Shown here: positions 18,441-27,285 of the stretch, piece by piece
Layout of the letters: the number at the start of each line of letters is the position of its first letter
How positions within the stretch are numbered: the first letter of the stretch is position 1
Source: PGYR01 sp048267165
GTDB taxonomy: Bacteria; Bacteroidota; Ignavibacteria; Kapaibacteriales; UBA2268
Length of the DNA: 64,000 nt
Direction: 5' to 3'
NCBI GenBank assembly: GCA_048267165.1
Contig: JBLWYD010000009.1
Coordinates: forward strand, 1-64,000
The notes under the pieces: model-generated
Told to the model about the DNA's origin: nothing
Seen by the model: only the letters and a program-made list of their open reading frames with translations
The model's database searches: none
Translations under genes and position numbers: made by a program

Positions 18441-20438
18441 TTACTTATTTCCTTGTAATGTAACAATAACTGAACGAGAATAGAACCTACCTTCTGGTAG
18501 TTTATTATCATAGATTTCGTTCTTCACTTTACCACGACCAATTGCTTTTTCAGAACTTACGTTTAAGGCCTTAGCAACAGTCAATGCTCTATCCTGAGAT
18601 AGTTTAACATTGTATTCCTCATCACCTATCATATCCGAATATCCCTCGATAGATACAATTTGTGATTTGTCTGTTATTCTTTCTTTAACTAGGTTCAGAG
18701 TAACTTCGGCTACTGGTGGCAGTTGTGTTACATTATATCCAAATAGGATTAGATTGTATTTCTCAGTTTTAGCATCATTTACGAACTTCTGTACAAAGCT
18801 CATTTCCGAAGAGTTCTTTTCATCAGTTAGTATCTCACCAGCGAAGCTCTTCTCTGTTCCTATACTGTCACGTACGTTAAGCTTAAAGCTAAGTGGGTTA
18901 TCTTCTGTCGGCAATGCACCTAACTCTTCTAGTGGGTTCCATTCTAGTGATTCTGGAGGGGTACCAACACCTGCGAATGTTTTCTTCACGCCATCATTAT
19001 TGAATATCTGTATTTCCCAGTTAGTAAGCGGAAGTTTAGAGTCCACTTTCGGTAGCATTGTTACTTCTAGGTTTTTATCCGTAGAGCTAGTCGTGTCAGA
19101 CATTAGCTGTGGTTTGAATATAGTCCAGTCCTGAGGTACAATTTCAACTCTTCGGTTTTCAGCTCTACCAAATTCATTATCAGTTTTTGATGGTGTTTCT
19201 GGTAAATTTCTAGCAGAGATAGTGAATCTGTCAGGATTTAGTTTCCAAGTATTCACGAAATAATCTCGTACTGTTTCTGCTCTTTTTTGTGATATTTCTT
19301 TATTGCCTTGCTCTAAATCAAAATCAGAATTACAGCCAACTAGGTCAATTTTCACTTCTGGGAACTTTTGGAAACGTTGCCCCAATATGTTCAATATATT
19401 GTGGTAACCAGAAAGAGAATTTTCAAATTTTAATTTATCCGTCTTGAATACTTCAGCTTCAGATTCCGAGATTAGATCATATCTAGCCGGAATATTTGCG
19501 TCATTTTCTTCAAAGAATACGTAACCCAAAATCGCTTCGAATTTCAAATCTTTGTCGTACTTCACGAATATAGTATCGCTCGAATATTCTTCGTTCAGCT
19601 TCACTTGAAAATTAGCCGCAATAGCAGATGTTGCAATAGGTACTATTATCTCTGGTTCTATTGGTTTGACTGGCTCTAGCTCTTTTACTATTGGTTTTTC
19701 TTTTAAAGAATACTTGAGTTGAACGCCCAGATTCAAAGTGCTAACAGCCCAATCTACTTCAGGGACAACATTGCCAAATCTATGAGTATAACTAATAGTT
19801 GGTGAAAGGAACATATCACTATTATTGTCCAAAGGTAAGTCGTAACTTGCACCTAAAGTAACTAATGGCAATATGCTCGTTATGTTTTCTAGAGTACCAC
19901 TTTTCTCATTTCTAACGGCTTTACCATTTTCAAACGTAACGTCGTTGGGTTGTTCTAGCGTTTCTTTCTGAGACAAATCTGCAGATAGTAAATAATTCAG
20001 ACCGACACCTAGGTATCCTTTTAAGTTCTCAATCAAGACCATAGATACAGTAGGTTCAAATACTATAGATGGTAGTTTTACATCCAAATCGTGACGGATT
20101 AGACCATTACTTTTAGTTCCAAGGTTATTGTCAAATATCCCATATTCAGATTGTGAAATTAATGCCGATAAATCGCTAAAACCTAATTTCAAACCAACTT
20201 GTAATTCATCATTAATATTATAATTTGCCAAAAACCCCAAGTTCATTCCTAGTCCATCACCACTTTCGTAGTTTGGGTTGCAACAAGGGTAATTTGGTAA
20301 AGATTGGAATGAAGTCGAATATTTATTCAGACCCATACCACCGTAAATACCGATATCACCTATTTGGTCAAGTTTGCCCTGAGAAATCAGTGCAAAAGGA
20401 AGAAGGAAAGCTAATAATACTAATGTTATTTTTTTCAT
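18441..20438 (-). CDS. Outer-membrane barrel protein with two OmpA-like domains
   Basis: A 665-residue protein. The signal peptide MKKITLVLLAFLLPFALIS is followed by a region resembling an outer-membrane barrel (about 20-240), then a Pro/Glu-rich linker (VKELEPVKPIEPEI). A first OmpA C-terminal domain lies at about 330-455 (VKIDLVGCNSDFD ... NRRVEIVPQ). A spacer is followed by a second OmpA-like domain at about 555-660 (IVSIEGYSDMIGDEEYN), which ends SRSVIV. OmpA domains bind peptidoglycan. Carrying two is unusual. It is the third gene of the operon with the fibre-like repeat protein, with only one base separating it from the T9SS gene. It could anchor or export that surface system. Confidence 0.85.
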   Translation of the reverse strand: MKKITLVLLAFLLPFALISQGKLDQIGDIGIYGGMGLNKYSTSFQSLPNYPCCNPNYESGDGLGMNLGFLANYNINDELQVGLKLGFSDLSALISQSEYGIFDNNLGTKSNGLIRHDLDVKLPSIVFEPTVSMVLIENLKGYLGVGLNYLLSADLSQKETLEQPNDVTFENGKAVRNEKSGTLENITSILPLVTLGASYDLPLDNNSDMFLSPTISYTHRFGNVVPEVDWAVSTLNLGVQLKYSLKEKPIVKELEPVKPIEPEIIVPIATSAIAANFQVKLNEEYSSDTIFVKYDKDLKFEAILGYVFFEENDANIPARYDLISESEAEVFKTDKLKFENSLSGYHNILNILGQRFQKFPEVKIDLVGCNSDFDLEQGNKEISQKRAETVRDYFVNTWKLNPDRFTISARNLPETPSKTDNEFGRAENRRVEIVPQDWTIFKPQLMSDTTSSTDKNLEVTMLPKVDSKLPLTNWEIQIFNNDGVKKTFAGVGTPPESLEWNPLEELGALPTEDNPLSFKLNVRDSIGTEKSFAGEILTDEKNSSEMSFVQKFVNDAKTEKYNLILFGYNVTQLPPVAEVTLNLVKERITDKSQIVSIEGYSDMIGDEEYNVKLSQDRALTVAKALNVSSEKAIGRGKVKNEIYDNKLPEGRFYSRSVIVTLQGNK

Positions 20439-20439
20439 A

Positions 20440-21330
20440 CTACTTCTGTATGGCTATTTTTTTAGTAAAAATCTCATTTGGCGTAGTAAGCACTATATAG
20501 TAAACGCCTGAAGGAATGTCTGTTACGCTTTTTGTTGTGCTAAACAAACCCGACTCACTCGATAAATCATTATATATTGCTACTACTTCACCTTTTGTAT
20601 CTACTATTTCCATTTTGTTGCTACCTGATTCACGAAGCTGATAATCTATATTGATAGTAGTCATAGCAGGATTAGGGAAAGTATTTGTAATACCTGCTTC
20701 AACTGAACGTAAGATAAGTCTATATACTCCATCTATCTCACAGACTCCTTTGAGTTGGAATAGACCATTATTCGTTACTGTTACTATGTTCTCTGTCCAT
20801 TGAAAATCTTCTATAACTAAGTCAGTTGATAGTACTGCACCGAGTTTTGTTTTGAATCTCAAATTATAAAGCACTCCAGTAGAATCCGAAAATTCACCTG
20901 ATATTTTAATCTTACAATCTTCATCTAGCCCACAATCAGGCATTCCATCTATTGGGTAAAGAATTGTAGAGTTGAAACTTATAGTCGCAGTCCATTTGTG
21001 ACTAGATCCGGCAAACTGTCTAGAGTTAACTAGCATAAGCGGAACGTCTATATCTACACCAGTCTCTGATTCTACTTTTGGAAGAGTTACGACTGCCGTT
21101 GCTACGGTGTCGTTTATTCCTTTATCAATCGAATACCAGAATCCGAGGCTTTTGGTATTGTTTCCGTCACCAGTTATGCCGATGAAACTCTGACCTATAG
21201 TAGATCGGAGAATGTGATTGCCATCAGTAGTCTTATTACCACCAGAGCTTAGCACTCCTTTCTCTAATTTTGTTTGAGAGAAGAGATTTGAAAAGCTGAC
21301 AAGTAGTATTATAAATATAATTTTTTTCAT
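20440..21330 (-). CDS. Secreted protein with T9SS type A sorting domain
   Basis: A 296-residue protein. The start is taken at the internal ATG giving MKKIIFIILLVSFSNLFSQ, a clean signal peptide; a longer reading from 21363 would overlap the upstream gene and put 11 residues before the signal. The middle (about 85-200) resembles a cohesin-like beta domain, with VDIDVPLMLVNSRQ and later YNLRFKTKLG. The sorting domain begins FPNPAMTTINIDYQL and ends FTKKIAIQK. The start codon lies four bases after the stop of the repeat protein, so the two are coupled. It may be a surface anchor or cap of the fibre-like protein; inference only. Confidence 0.82.
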   Translation of the reverse strand: MKKIIFIILLVSFSNLFSQTKLEKGVLSSGGNKTTDGNHILRSTIGQSFIGITGDGNNTKSLGFWYSIDKGINDTVATAVVTLPKVESETGVDIDVPLMLVNSRQFAGSSHKWTATISFNSTILYPIDGMPDCGLDEDCKIKISGEFSDSTGVLYNLRFKTKLGAVLSTDLVIEDFQWTENIVTVTNNGLFQLKGVCEIDGVYRLILRSVEAGITNTFPNPAMTTINIDYQLRESGSNKMEIVDTKGEVVAIYNDLSSESGLFSTTKSVTDIPSGVYYIVLTTPNEIFTKKIAIQK

Positions 21331-21334
21331 AATC

Positions 21335-24300
21335 TTAATCCATGTGGTACCATTTAGAACCATATCTAATAAAGCTAGCCGCTGTATTTGATGCTAGAAC
21401 CCAGTTTGTAGCAGAACCAACAGTGATTGTTCCACCCGAAGAATTAATAACGGTCACCATAGTTCCGTTTTCAGAACTAGGTAGCCCTATTGTTCCACCG
21501 GGGTCAGAGCTGTAAACTAATACAGATTTGCCTTTAGAAGGACTAGTAGAAGTAGAAGATTCTGTAGAACCAAATACTAATACTCCATAATCAGAGCTAC
21601 TACCAATCTTTATTCCATTGTCGCTATCACTAGTAGATGCAATATACAATTTTGTATTTGAAGTGGCAGTTTTTCCGATTCCGACATTACCATCAAAAGT
21701 TTTATTTCCAGCAAAAGTTTGTGCTGATGTAGTTACTACGCCAGATTGTGAATCTGTAGCCGCTTGCACTGTAAATGGATTAGTCGAAGTACCAGCTCCT
21801 GTAATTGGTGCAGAGACTGTTACTGCACTTCCACTATTGAATGTAGCCCAATCTTCTTTACTCAAATATCCATCAGTTGTAGAAGTTGCCTTCGGCATAG
21901 TAATAGTCATATTAGCTGCACCTACTAGTCTGTCAGTATTATTTGATAAGATGATAGGCCCATTTGCTGAAATACTACCTGTTGAAATGTCAATAGGGTT
22001 CGTTGCAGAACCATTTCCTTTCAACGGTGGATCAACATAAACGCTGTCTAATTTTTTCTTGAATGATAGATAGTCAACAGAGCTAATGTATCCATCTTGA
22101 GAGCCACTTGCTTGTCTTACATCAATAGGATTAGTAGTAGAACCATCACCGAAGACGGGATCACTTGTTGCTATAGCACCAACAGTAGCGTTATAGAAAG
22201 TATTCCAATCAGCAGAACTCAAATACCCATCAGTCGTACTGTTTGCTTTAGTTATACCCAATGGAGTACCGCTAGTACCATCACCAGTTAATGGCGCTGT
22301 TCTAGAAACAGTTGACAATTTATTATTGAATGTATTCCAATTTGCTTGTGATAAATATCCACTTGAAGATGTACTCGCTTGAGTAATAGCAATACCAACG
22401 TTTGCACCACTGACTACACTATTATTACCGTTTGAAATAGTTATAATGCCGTCACCAGTCATGCTTGATGTACGAACAGAGAGTGGGTTACCTGAAGTTC
22501 CATTACCATTAAGTGAAGCATCAGAAACTACAGTTGAAAGCTTATTGTTAAATGTATTGAAATCAGAATTATGTAGATAACCACTCACACTAGCAGTAGA
22601 ACGTGCCATTTTAACAGGGTCGGAAATAGATCCATCACCCGTAATAGGAGCCGTCGTTGCAACAGATGAGCTATTATTATTGAATGTTGTCCAATCAGCT
22701 GCAGATAAGTATCCATCAGTTGTAGAAGATGCTTTTGTAATACCTAGTGGTGTTCCACTAGTTCCGTCACCAGTAAGCGGCGCTGTTCTAGTAACAGAAG
22801 TTAGTTTGTTATTGAATGTACTCCAATCAGCAGAAGACAAATATCCATTTGTAAAGCTATTCGCTTTTGATAGAGTCAAAGGTTGTGAGCTTGTGCCGTT
22901 CCCTGATAATGGTGCTGATGAAGTAACATTAGTTAATTTGTTGTTAAAAGTAATCCAATCAGCAGCAATTAAATAACCTGTTGTTGAACTAGTTGCTTGA
23001 TCCAATTTTAGCGGGTTACCCGAAGTACCATCACCTGAAAAAGGAGAATTAGCAGAAACAAAGTTAAGCTTAGTATTAAAAGTATTCCAATCCGAACTAG
23101 CAAGATATCCATTTGTAGATACATCTGCTTTTGGTAGTCTTACTCTATCAGATGAAGAACCAGTACCTAGAAGTGGAGATTGTACCCATGTAGTAGCAGT
23201 ATTATTAAATCTGGACCAATCATTAGCCGTTATATATCCATCTCTAGATGCATTTGCACTTTGCATAAACAAAGGGTTCCCCGAAGTACCATTACCAAAT
23301 ATAGGCGATGTAGCTGAAACATTAGTTAGTTTATTATTGAAAGCCGTCCAATCAGAAGAAGCTAAATATCCATCAGTAGATGCACTAGCTTGACTCATAG
23401 TTATTGGATTGCCAGAAGTGCCGTTACCACTTATTGGAGTACTACTTGTTATTGATGATAATTTATTATTGAAAGTCGTCCAGTCTGACGATCCTAAATA
23501 TCCATTTGTAGAAGCACTCGCTTGACTCATAGTTAACGGATTACCACTTGTTCCGTTTCCACTAATAGGAGCAGAACTAGTTACATTTGATATTTTACCA
23601 TTGAAAGTGTTCCAATCAGTCGAACTCAAATATCCGTTTGTAGATGTATTTGCTTGAGCTAAGCTAATAGGTGTACCAGTAGTACCGTCACCAGTCAAAG
23701 GTGCATTCACAGCTGTTGTTGATGAGTTGTTGAACTTTGACCAATCAGTAGAACTAAGATAACCATTAGTAGAAGCACTTGCTTGTGAGATGCTGATACT
23801 CATATCAGAGCTTCCTAATACTTTATTAGTTCCGTTTGAAACTACTATAACACCAGAGCTTACTACATTTGCTGCTGTTACACTTAAAGGATTTCCAGAA
23901 GTACCATCACCACTTATGCTAGCATCATTTGCTACGTTTGTCAGCTTACTATTGAATGAGTTCCAATCAGTAGAACTAAGATATCCATTATTACTTGTGT
24001 TTGCTTGTGCTATGCTTACAGGAGATCCAGTTGTACCGTCACCTGTCAAAGGTGCATTCACAGCTGTTGTTGATGAGTTGTTGAATTTAGTCCAATCAGT
24101 TGAATTAAGGTAACCGTTTGTCGTAGCATTCGCTTGTGGTATGCTTAAGCTCATATCAGTTGTTCCCAATACTTTATTTGTTCCGTTAGAAACTACTATA
24201 ACACCAGAGCTAACTACATTCGCTGATAATACACTTAGTGGGCTACCACTTGTACCATTACCACTTAAACTAGCATCATTTGAAACATTATTTAATTTGT

Positions 24301-26362
24301 TATTGAAAGTGTTCCAATCAGTAGAACTTAGATATCCATTATTACTTGTGTTTGCTTGTGGTATGCTTACAGGAGATCCGGTTGTACCGTCACCTGTCAA
24401 AGGTGCATTTACAACAGTAGTTGCAGTACTATTGAACTTCGTCCAATCTGCTGAAGTCAAATATCCATTTGAACTAGCGCTTGCTTGTGTCATTGTTATA
24501 GGTGAACCAATAGTTCCGTCTCCAGTAATAGGAGTAGAACTAGTAACATTCGTTAGTTTGCTATTAAAAGTGTTCCAATCAGCTGAAGTCAAATAACCAT
24601 TTGAACTAGCACTCGCTTGTGCCATTGTTATAGGCGAACCAGTAGTTCCGTCTCCAGTAATAGGAGTAGAACTAGTAACATTCGTTAGTTTGCTATTAAA
24701 AGTGTTCCAATCAGCTGAACTAAGATAACCATCACTAGTTGCATTCGCCGAAGCAATGACTAAAGGATTCGCCGTAGTACCATCCCCAGATATAGGTGCA
24801 CTTGCTACAGTAGTTCCAGCAGCATCGAATCTAATCCAATCAGCTGAACTAAGATATCCATCACTAGTTGCATTAGCCGAAGCAATGGCTAAAGGATTAG
24901 CCGTAGTACCATCACCTGTCATAGGGCTGTTTACATTTACATTATCTAATTTACCATCAAATTTCTGCCAATCACCCGAAGTCAGATAACCGTCTTGGGC
25001 TGAATTAGCAGAGTTCATACTTAATGGGTCAGAGCTAATACCTTTGCCTGTTAATGGCTGATTTGCTTGTACTTGCGATAATTTCGAATTGAATGTATTG
25101 AAGTCAGTTGATGTTAGATACCCATTAGAATTCACTGTAGCTCTAGTTATTTCCAGAGGATTTGCCGAAGTACCTTCCCCTGTTAATGGTGCTCCAGATA
25201 CTACACTTGATAGCTTACTACCAAAGAATTTATATGCCTCTGTATCCAAATATCCTGATACAAGACTTGTCGCTTTAGGTATATTAATTACTACATCGCT
25301 ATTACCTATTACAGTGCCTTCACCGTTTTGTATAGTTATTACCCCATCAGTAGTAATATCCGAAGTTAACATTGACAAAGGGCTAGTTTTAGTTCCCTTC
25401 CCCGAAAGTGGTGTATTAACAGTCAGATCACCCGCTGGTGTAACTGTATTGAATTTATTGAAGTCTTCTTTTGATAAATATCCATCAGTAGTTGTTGATG
25501 CTTTACCGATAGAGATAGGGTTTGAGCTAGTTCCATTACCTTTTACCGGTGAACTAGTCTGTATGTCAACACTTCCTATCAAATCATTGTCTGCTATCCA
25601 TTGGCTTCCATCCCATTTTAGTACCTGGCCACTAGTAGCACCTTTGCTAGCTAGAGTAGGGTTCGGATAATTCCCTTCCAAATCGCCTCCAGCTGTACCG
25701 CTTGGAGTGTACGAAGTAGGAGCGTTTTTTACTTTAGACCAATCAACGTCTTTTATTAGATTGTCAGTGATGGAATTGTCTTTTATGTTAATATCGAAGT
25801 TCGTTCCATCCGATTGTATATCCAAATGTGCCCTACTAGACTCCAGATTTACTGAAATGTTTGATTCAGCACTTATTAATATTTTACCATTGCTATTGCT
25901 TATAGTTATATTATTCCCAGCTTCCATATCTAGCTTTCCTTCCATTCCGTTCAATGATAGTACAGCACCTGTTGCGTTGTCTGTCAATGACTGCGAAGTA
26001 TTTGAGTTGAAAGAGTATGGTGCAGCGACTAGTGGAATTCTCGGCGTCATCTCATTTTCGCCATCTAGTTGTATTCCAAGCCAATACTGAGTATTGAACT
26101 TCAAATTAATAGCTGTTACTTCACCCAATACAACGTCGAACACACCACTCGATGTGGAGATAGTCCTGATTTCACTCCATACGGGTAACCCACCATTAGG
26201 GTTACTGTACAAGTGAAAGCTAACGTTGTAGCTGCCATCAGGTACTGGCTTTAGTGTTTGGTTAGTGAGTAATCCCTGATATGAGATACTCTGAGGTATT
26301 TGCGAATATGAGGCTATGCTCATAGCAAATAATAAGACTGCGATAATTAAATTTTTTTTCAT
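21335..26362 (-). CDS. Giant phage-tail-fibre-like repeat surface protein
   Basis: A 1675-residue exported protein. The signal peptide (MKKNLIIAVLLFAMSIASYS) is followed by an N-terminal domain (SYQGLLTNQTLKPVPDGSYN, residues 27-125) common to large Bacteroidota surface proteins. A collagen/tail-type linker follows (GGDLEGNYPNPTLASKGA, GQVLKWDGSQW). From about residue 255 to 1540 there are about 25 tandem repeats, mostly 43-44 residues, of the pattern APLTGDGTSGNPLxIxxAxxSTxGYLSSxDWNTFNxKL. At least four or five are an extended 73-residue form with an extra VIVVSNGTNKVLG insert. The C-terminal domain of about 130 residues resembles a fibre tip and lacks a T9SS sorting signal. No capsid or tail genes are near, so this is a cellular surface fibre or adhesin rather than a prophage part. 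Confidence 0.85.
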   Translation of the reverse strand: MKKNLIIAVLLFAMSIASYSQIPQSISYQGLLTNQTLKPVPDGSYNVSFHLYSNPNGGLPVWSEIRTISTSSGVFDVVLGEVTAINLKFNTQYWLGIQLDGENEMTPRIPLVAAPYSFNSNTSQSLTDNATGAVLSLNGMEGKLDMEAGNNITISNSNGKILISAESNISVNLESSRAHLDIQSDGTNFDINIKDNSITDNLIKDVDWSKVKNAPTSYTPSGTAGGDLEGNYPNPTLASKGATSGQVLKWDGSQWIADNDLIGSVDIQTSSPVKGNGTSSNPISIGKASTTTDGYLSKEDFNKFNTVTPAGDLTVNTPLSGKGTKTSPLSMLTSDITTDGVITIQNGEGTVIGNSDVVINIPKATSLVSGYLDTEAYKFFGSKLSSVVSGAPLTGEGTSANPLEITRATVNSNGYLTSTDFNTFNSKLSQVQANQPLTGKGISSDPLSMNSANSAQDGYLTSGDWQKFDGKLDNVNVNSPMTGDGTTANPLAIASANATSDGYLSSADWIRFDAAGTTVASAPISGDGTTANPLVIASANATSDGYLSSADWNTFNSKLTNVTSSTPITGDGTTGSPITMAQASASSNGYLTSADWNTFNSKLTNVTSSTPITGDGTIGSPITMTQASASSNGYLTSADWTKFNSTATTVVNAPLTGDGTTGSPVSIPQANTSNNGYLSSTDWNTFNNKLNNVSNDASLSGNGTSGSPLSVLSANVVSSGVIVVSNGTNKVLGTTDMSLSIPQANATTNGYLNSTDWTKFNNSSTTAVNAPLTGDGTTGSPVSIAQANTSNNGYLSSTDWNSFNSKLTNVANDASISGDGTSGNPLSVTAANVVSSGVIVVSNGTNKVLGSSDMSISISQASASTNGYLSSTDWSKFNNSSTTAVNAPLTGDGTTGTPISLAQANTSTNGYLSSTDWNTFNGKISNVTSSAPISGNGTSGNPLTMSQASASTNGYLGSSDWTTFNNKLSSITSSTPISGNGTSGNPITMSQASASTDGYLASSDWTAFNNKLTNVSATSPIFGNGTSGNPLFMQSANASRDGYITANDWSRFNNTATTWVQSPLLGTGSSSDRVRLPKADVSTNGYLASSDWNTFNTKLNFVSANSPFSGDGTSGNPLKLDQATSSTTGYLIAADWITFNNKLTNVTSSAPLSGNGTSSQPLTLSKANSFTNGYLSSADWSTFNNKLTSVTRTAPLTGDGTSGTPLGITKASSTTDGYLSAADWTTFNNNSSSVATTAPITGDGSISDPVKMARSTASVSGYLHNSDFNTFNNKLSTVVSDASLNGNGTSGNPLSVRTSSMTGDGIITISNGNNSVVSGANVGIAITQASTSSSGYLSQANWNTFNNKLSTVSRTAPLTGDGTSGTPLGITKANSTTDGYLSSADWNTFYNATVGAIATSDPVFGDGSTTNPIDVRQASGSQDGYISSVDYLSFKKKLDSVYVDPPLKGNGSATNPIDISTGSISANGPIILSNNTDRLVGAANMTITMPKATSTTDGYLSKEDWATFNSGSAVTVSAPITGAGTSTNPFTVQAATDSQSGVVTTSAQTFAGNKTFDGNVGIGKTATSNTKLYIASTSDSDNGIKIGSSSDYGVLVFGSTESSTSTSPSKGKSVLVYSSDPGGTIGLPSSENGTMVTVINSSGGTITVGSATNWVLASNTAASFIRYGSKWYHMD
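21780..25600. repeat. Coding tandem repeat array (about 130-bp units) within the fibre-like gene
   Basis: The DNA shows about 25 head-to-tail units of roughly 130 bp, interrupted by longer units of about 220 bp. Some neighbours are close to identical, for example the two units between about 24460 and 24720 and the paired short+long units around 23650-24420. This pattern indicates expansion by duplication or slippage/recombination. Unit number may vary between strains and assemblies. Confidence 0.85.
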
Positions 26363-26448
26363 TTTTCACTCCACCGATGAGAGAATAATTAACTTATTAC
26401 TAAATAATTAAACAAATCTAATTAATTAATTCATAAATGAAAAAATAT

Positions 26449-27285
26449 TTATTTGATTTTCTTTTTATACTCTATCGGGTTTTCTTTGAACCTCCTCTTA
26501 AATCGGTTTGAAAATGCAGACCTATCTGTAAAATTTAATTTTCTTGAGACTTCTATTGTATTGTAAGATCGTAATAATTTCTTTGATTCTAAAAGTTTAA
26601 GTTCTAGAATATAGTTGTAAGGAGACATACCAAACATTTTTTTATACATTCTCAGAAAATGAAATTTCGATGTATAAGACAACTCTGCTAACTGATTTAT
26701 ATCGAGGTTTTCATAATAATTACTATCAATGAACTCCTTAACCTTTATCAATCTATATGCCAAATCGATGCTAAGTTGATTATTTTTCATATCTAAGCAA
26801 TTTAATGAATGCCTCGTTACATTTATATCATTCGTTAATAAATCTAAAAATGAACTAAAGTTTATATTTGTTTTAGTCAGTCTATTTCTAACCAAATTGT
26901 TCTGAATAGAGATAATATTATTCATTAACTCAATATTATCAAAGATACTATGTTTTTTATTTTCGAATACAATGTCAGAGATATTGTTGTCATTGCTATT
27001 TTCAAAAAATAAACAAATACCCTCTGTATTCTTTTTATCTGCTATTATTTCGAAATTTTGATCCGGATTAACTAAAATAAACTCACCAGGGCTGAGTCGC
27101 TTTTCATATCCGTTGATACGGTATATTTCTAGCCCAGAAAGACAAAATTTTAATGAATGAAGCTTTGCTCTATCATGTACTGCTGTATTTGATATATTCG
27201 AATACACTATATGACTATTACTAATTTGCTTATTAGTATAGTACATATCGTCTGTTATGTATTTTATTTCAATTGTTTCTTTCAT
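26449..27285 (-). CDS. AraC family transcriptional regulator
   Basis: A 278-residue cytoplasmic DNA-binding protein. The N-terminal half (about 1-150) has a cupin-like sensing region (GYEKRLSPGEFILVNPDQNF). The C-terminal 95 residues form the two-helix-turn-helix AraC domain: LRVKE-like helix, INQLAELSYTSKFHFLRMYKKMFGMSPYNYI split over both HTH units, then NFTDRSAFSNRFKRRFKENPIEY. It overlaps the upstream hydrolase gene by 17 bases, so it is translated from the same message. It probably responds to a small molecule linked to that hydrolase; the ligand is unknown. Confidence 0.92.
   Translation of the reverse strand: MKETIEIKYITDDMYYTNKQISNSHIVYSNISNTAVHDRAKLHSLKFCLSGLEIYRINGYEKRLSPGEFILVNPDQNFEIIADKKNTEGICLFFENSNDNNISDIVFENKKHSIFDNIELMNNIISIQNNLVRNRLTKTNINFSSFLDLLTNDINVTRHSLNCLDMKNNQLSIDLAYRLIKVKEFIDSNYYENLDINQLAELSYTSKFHFLRMYKKMFGMSPYNYILELKLLESKKLLRSYNTIEVSRKLNFTDRSAFSNRFKRRFKENPIEYKKKIK

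Noticed and set aside
21780..25600. CRISPR-like appearance of the regular repeats
   Set aside because: Units are about 130 bp, coding throughout, without unique spacers of 30-40 bp and without cas genes.
21618..26090. Several long plus-strand open frames inside the fibre-like gene
   Set aside because: They are antisense shadows of the repetitive gene; they recur with the repeat period and carry no signal or domain.
21335..26362. Prophage tail fibre
   Set aside because: The protein has a signal peptide and sits in an operon with T9SS and OmpA genes; no terminase, capsid, portal or tail genes are in the window.
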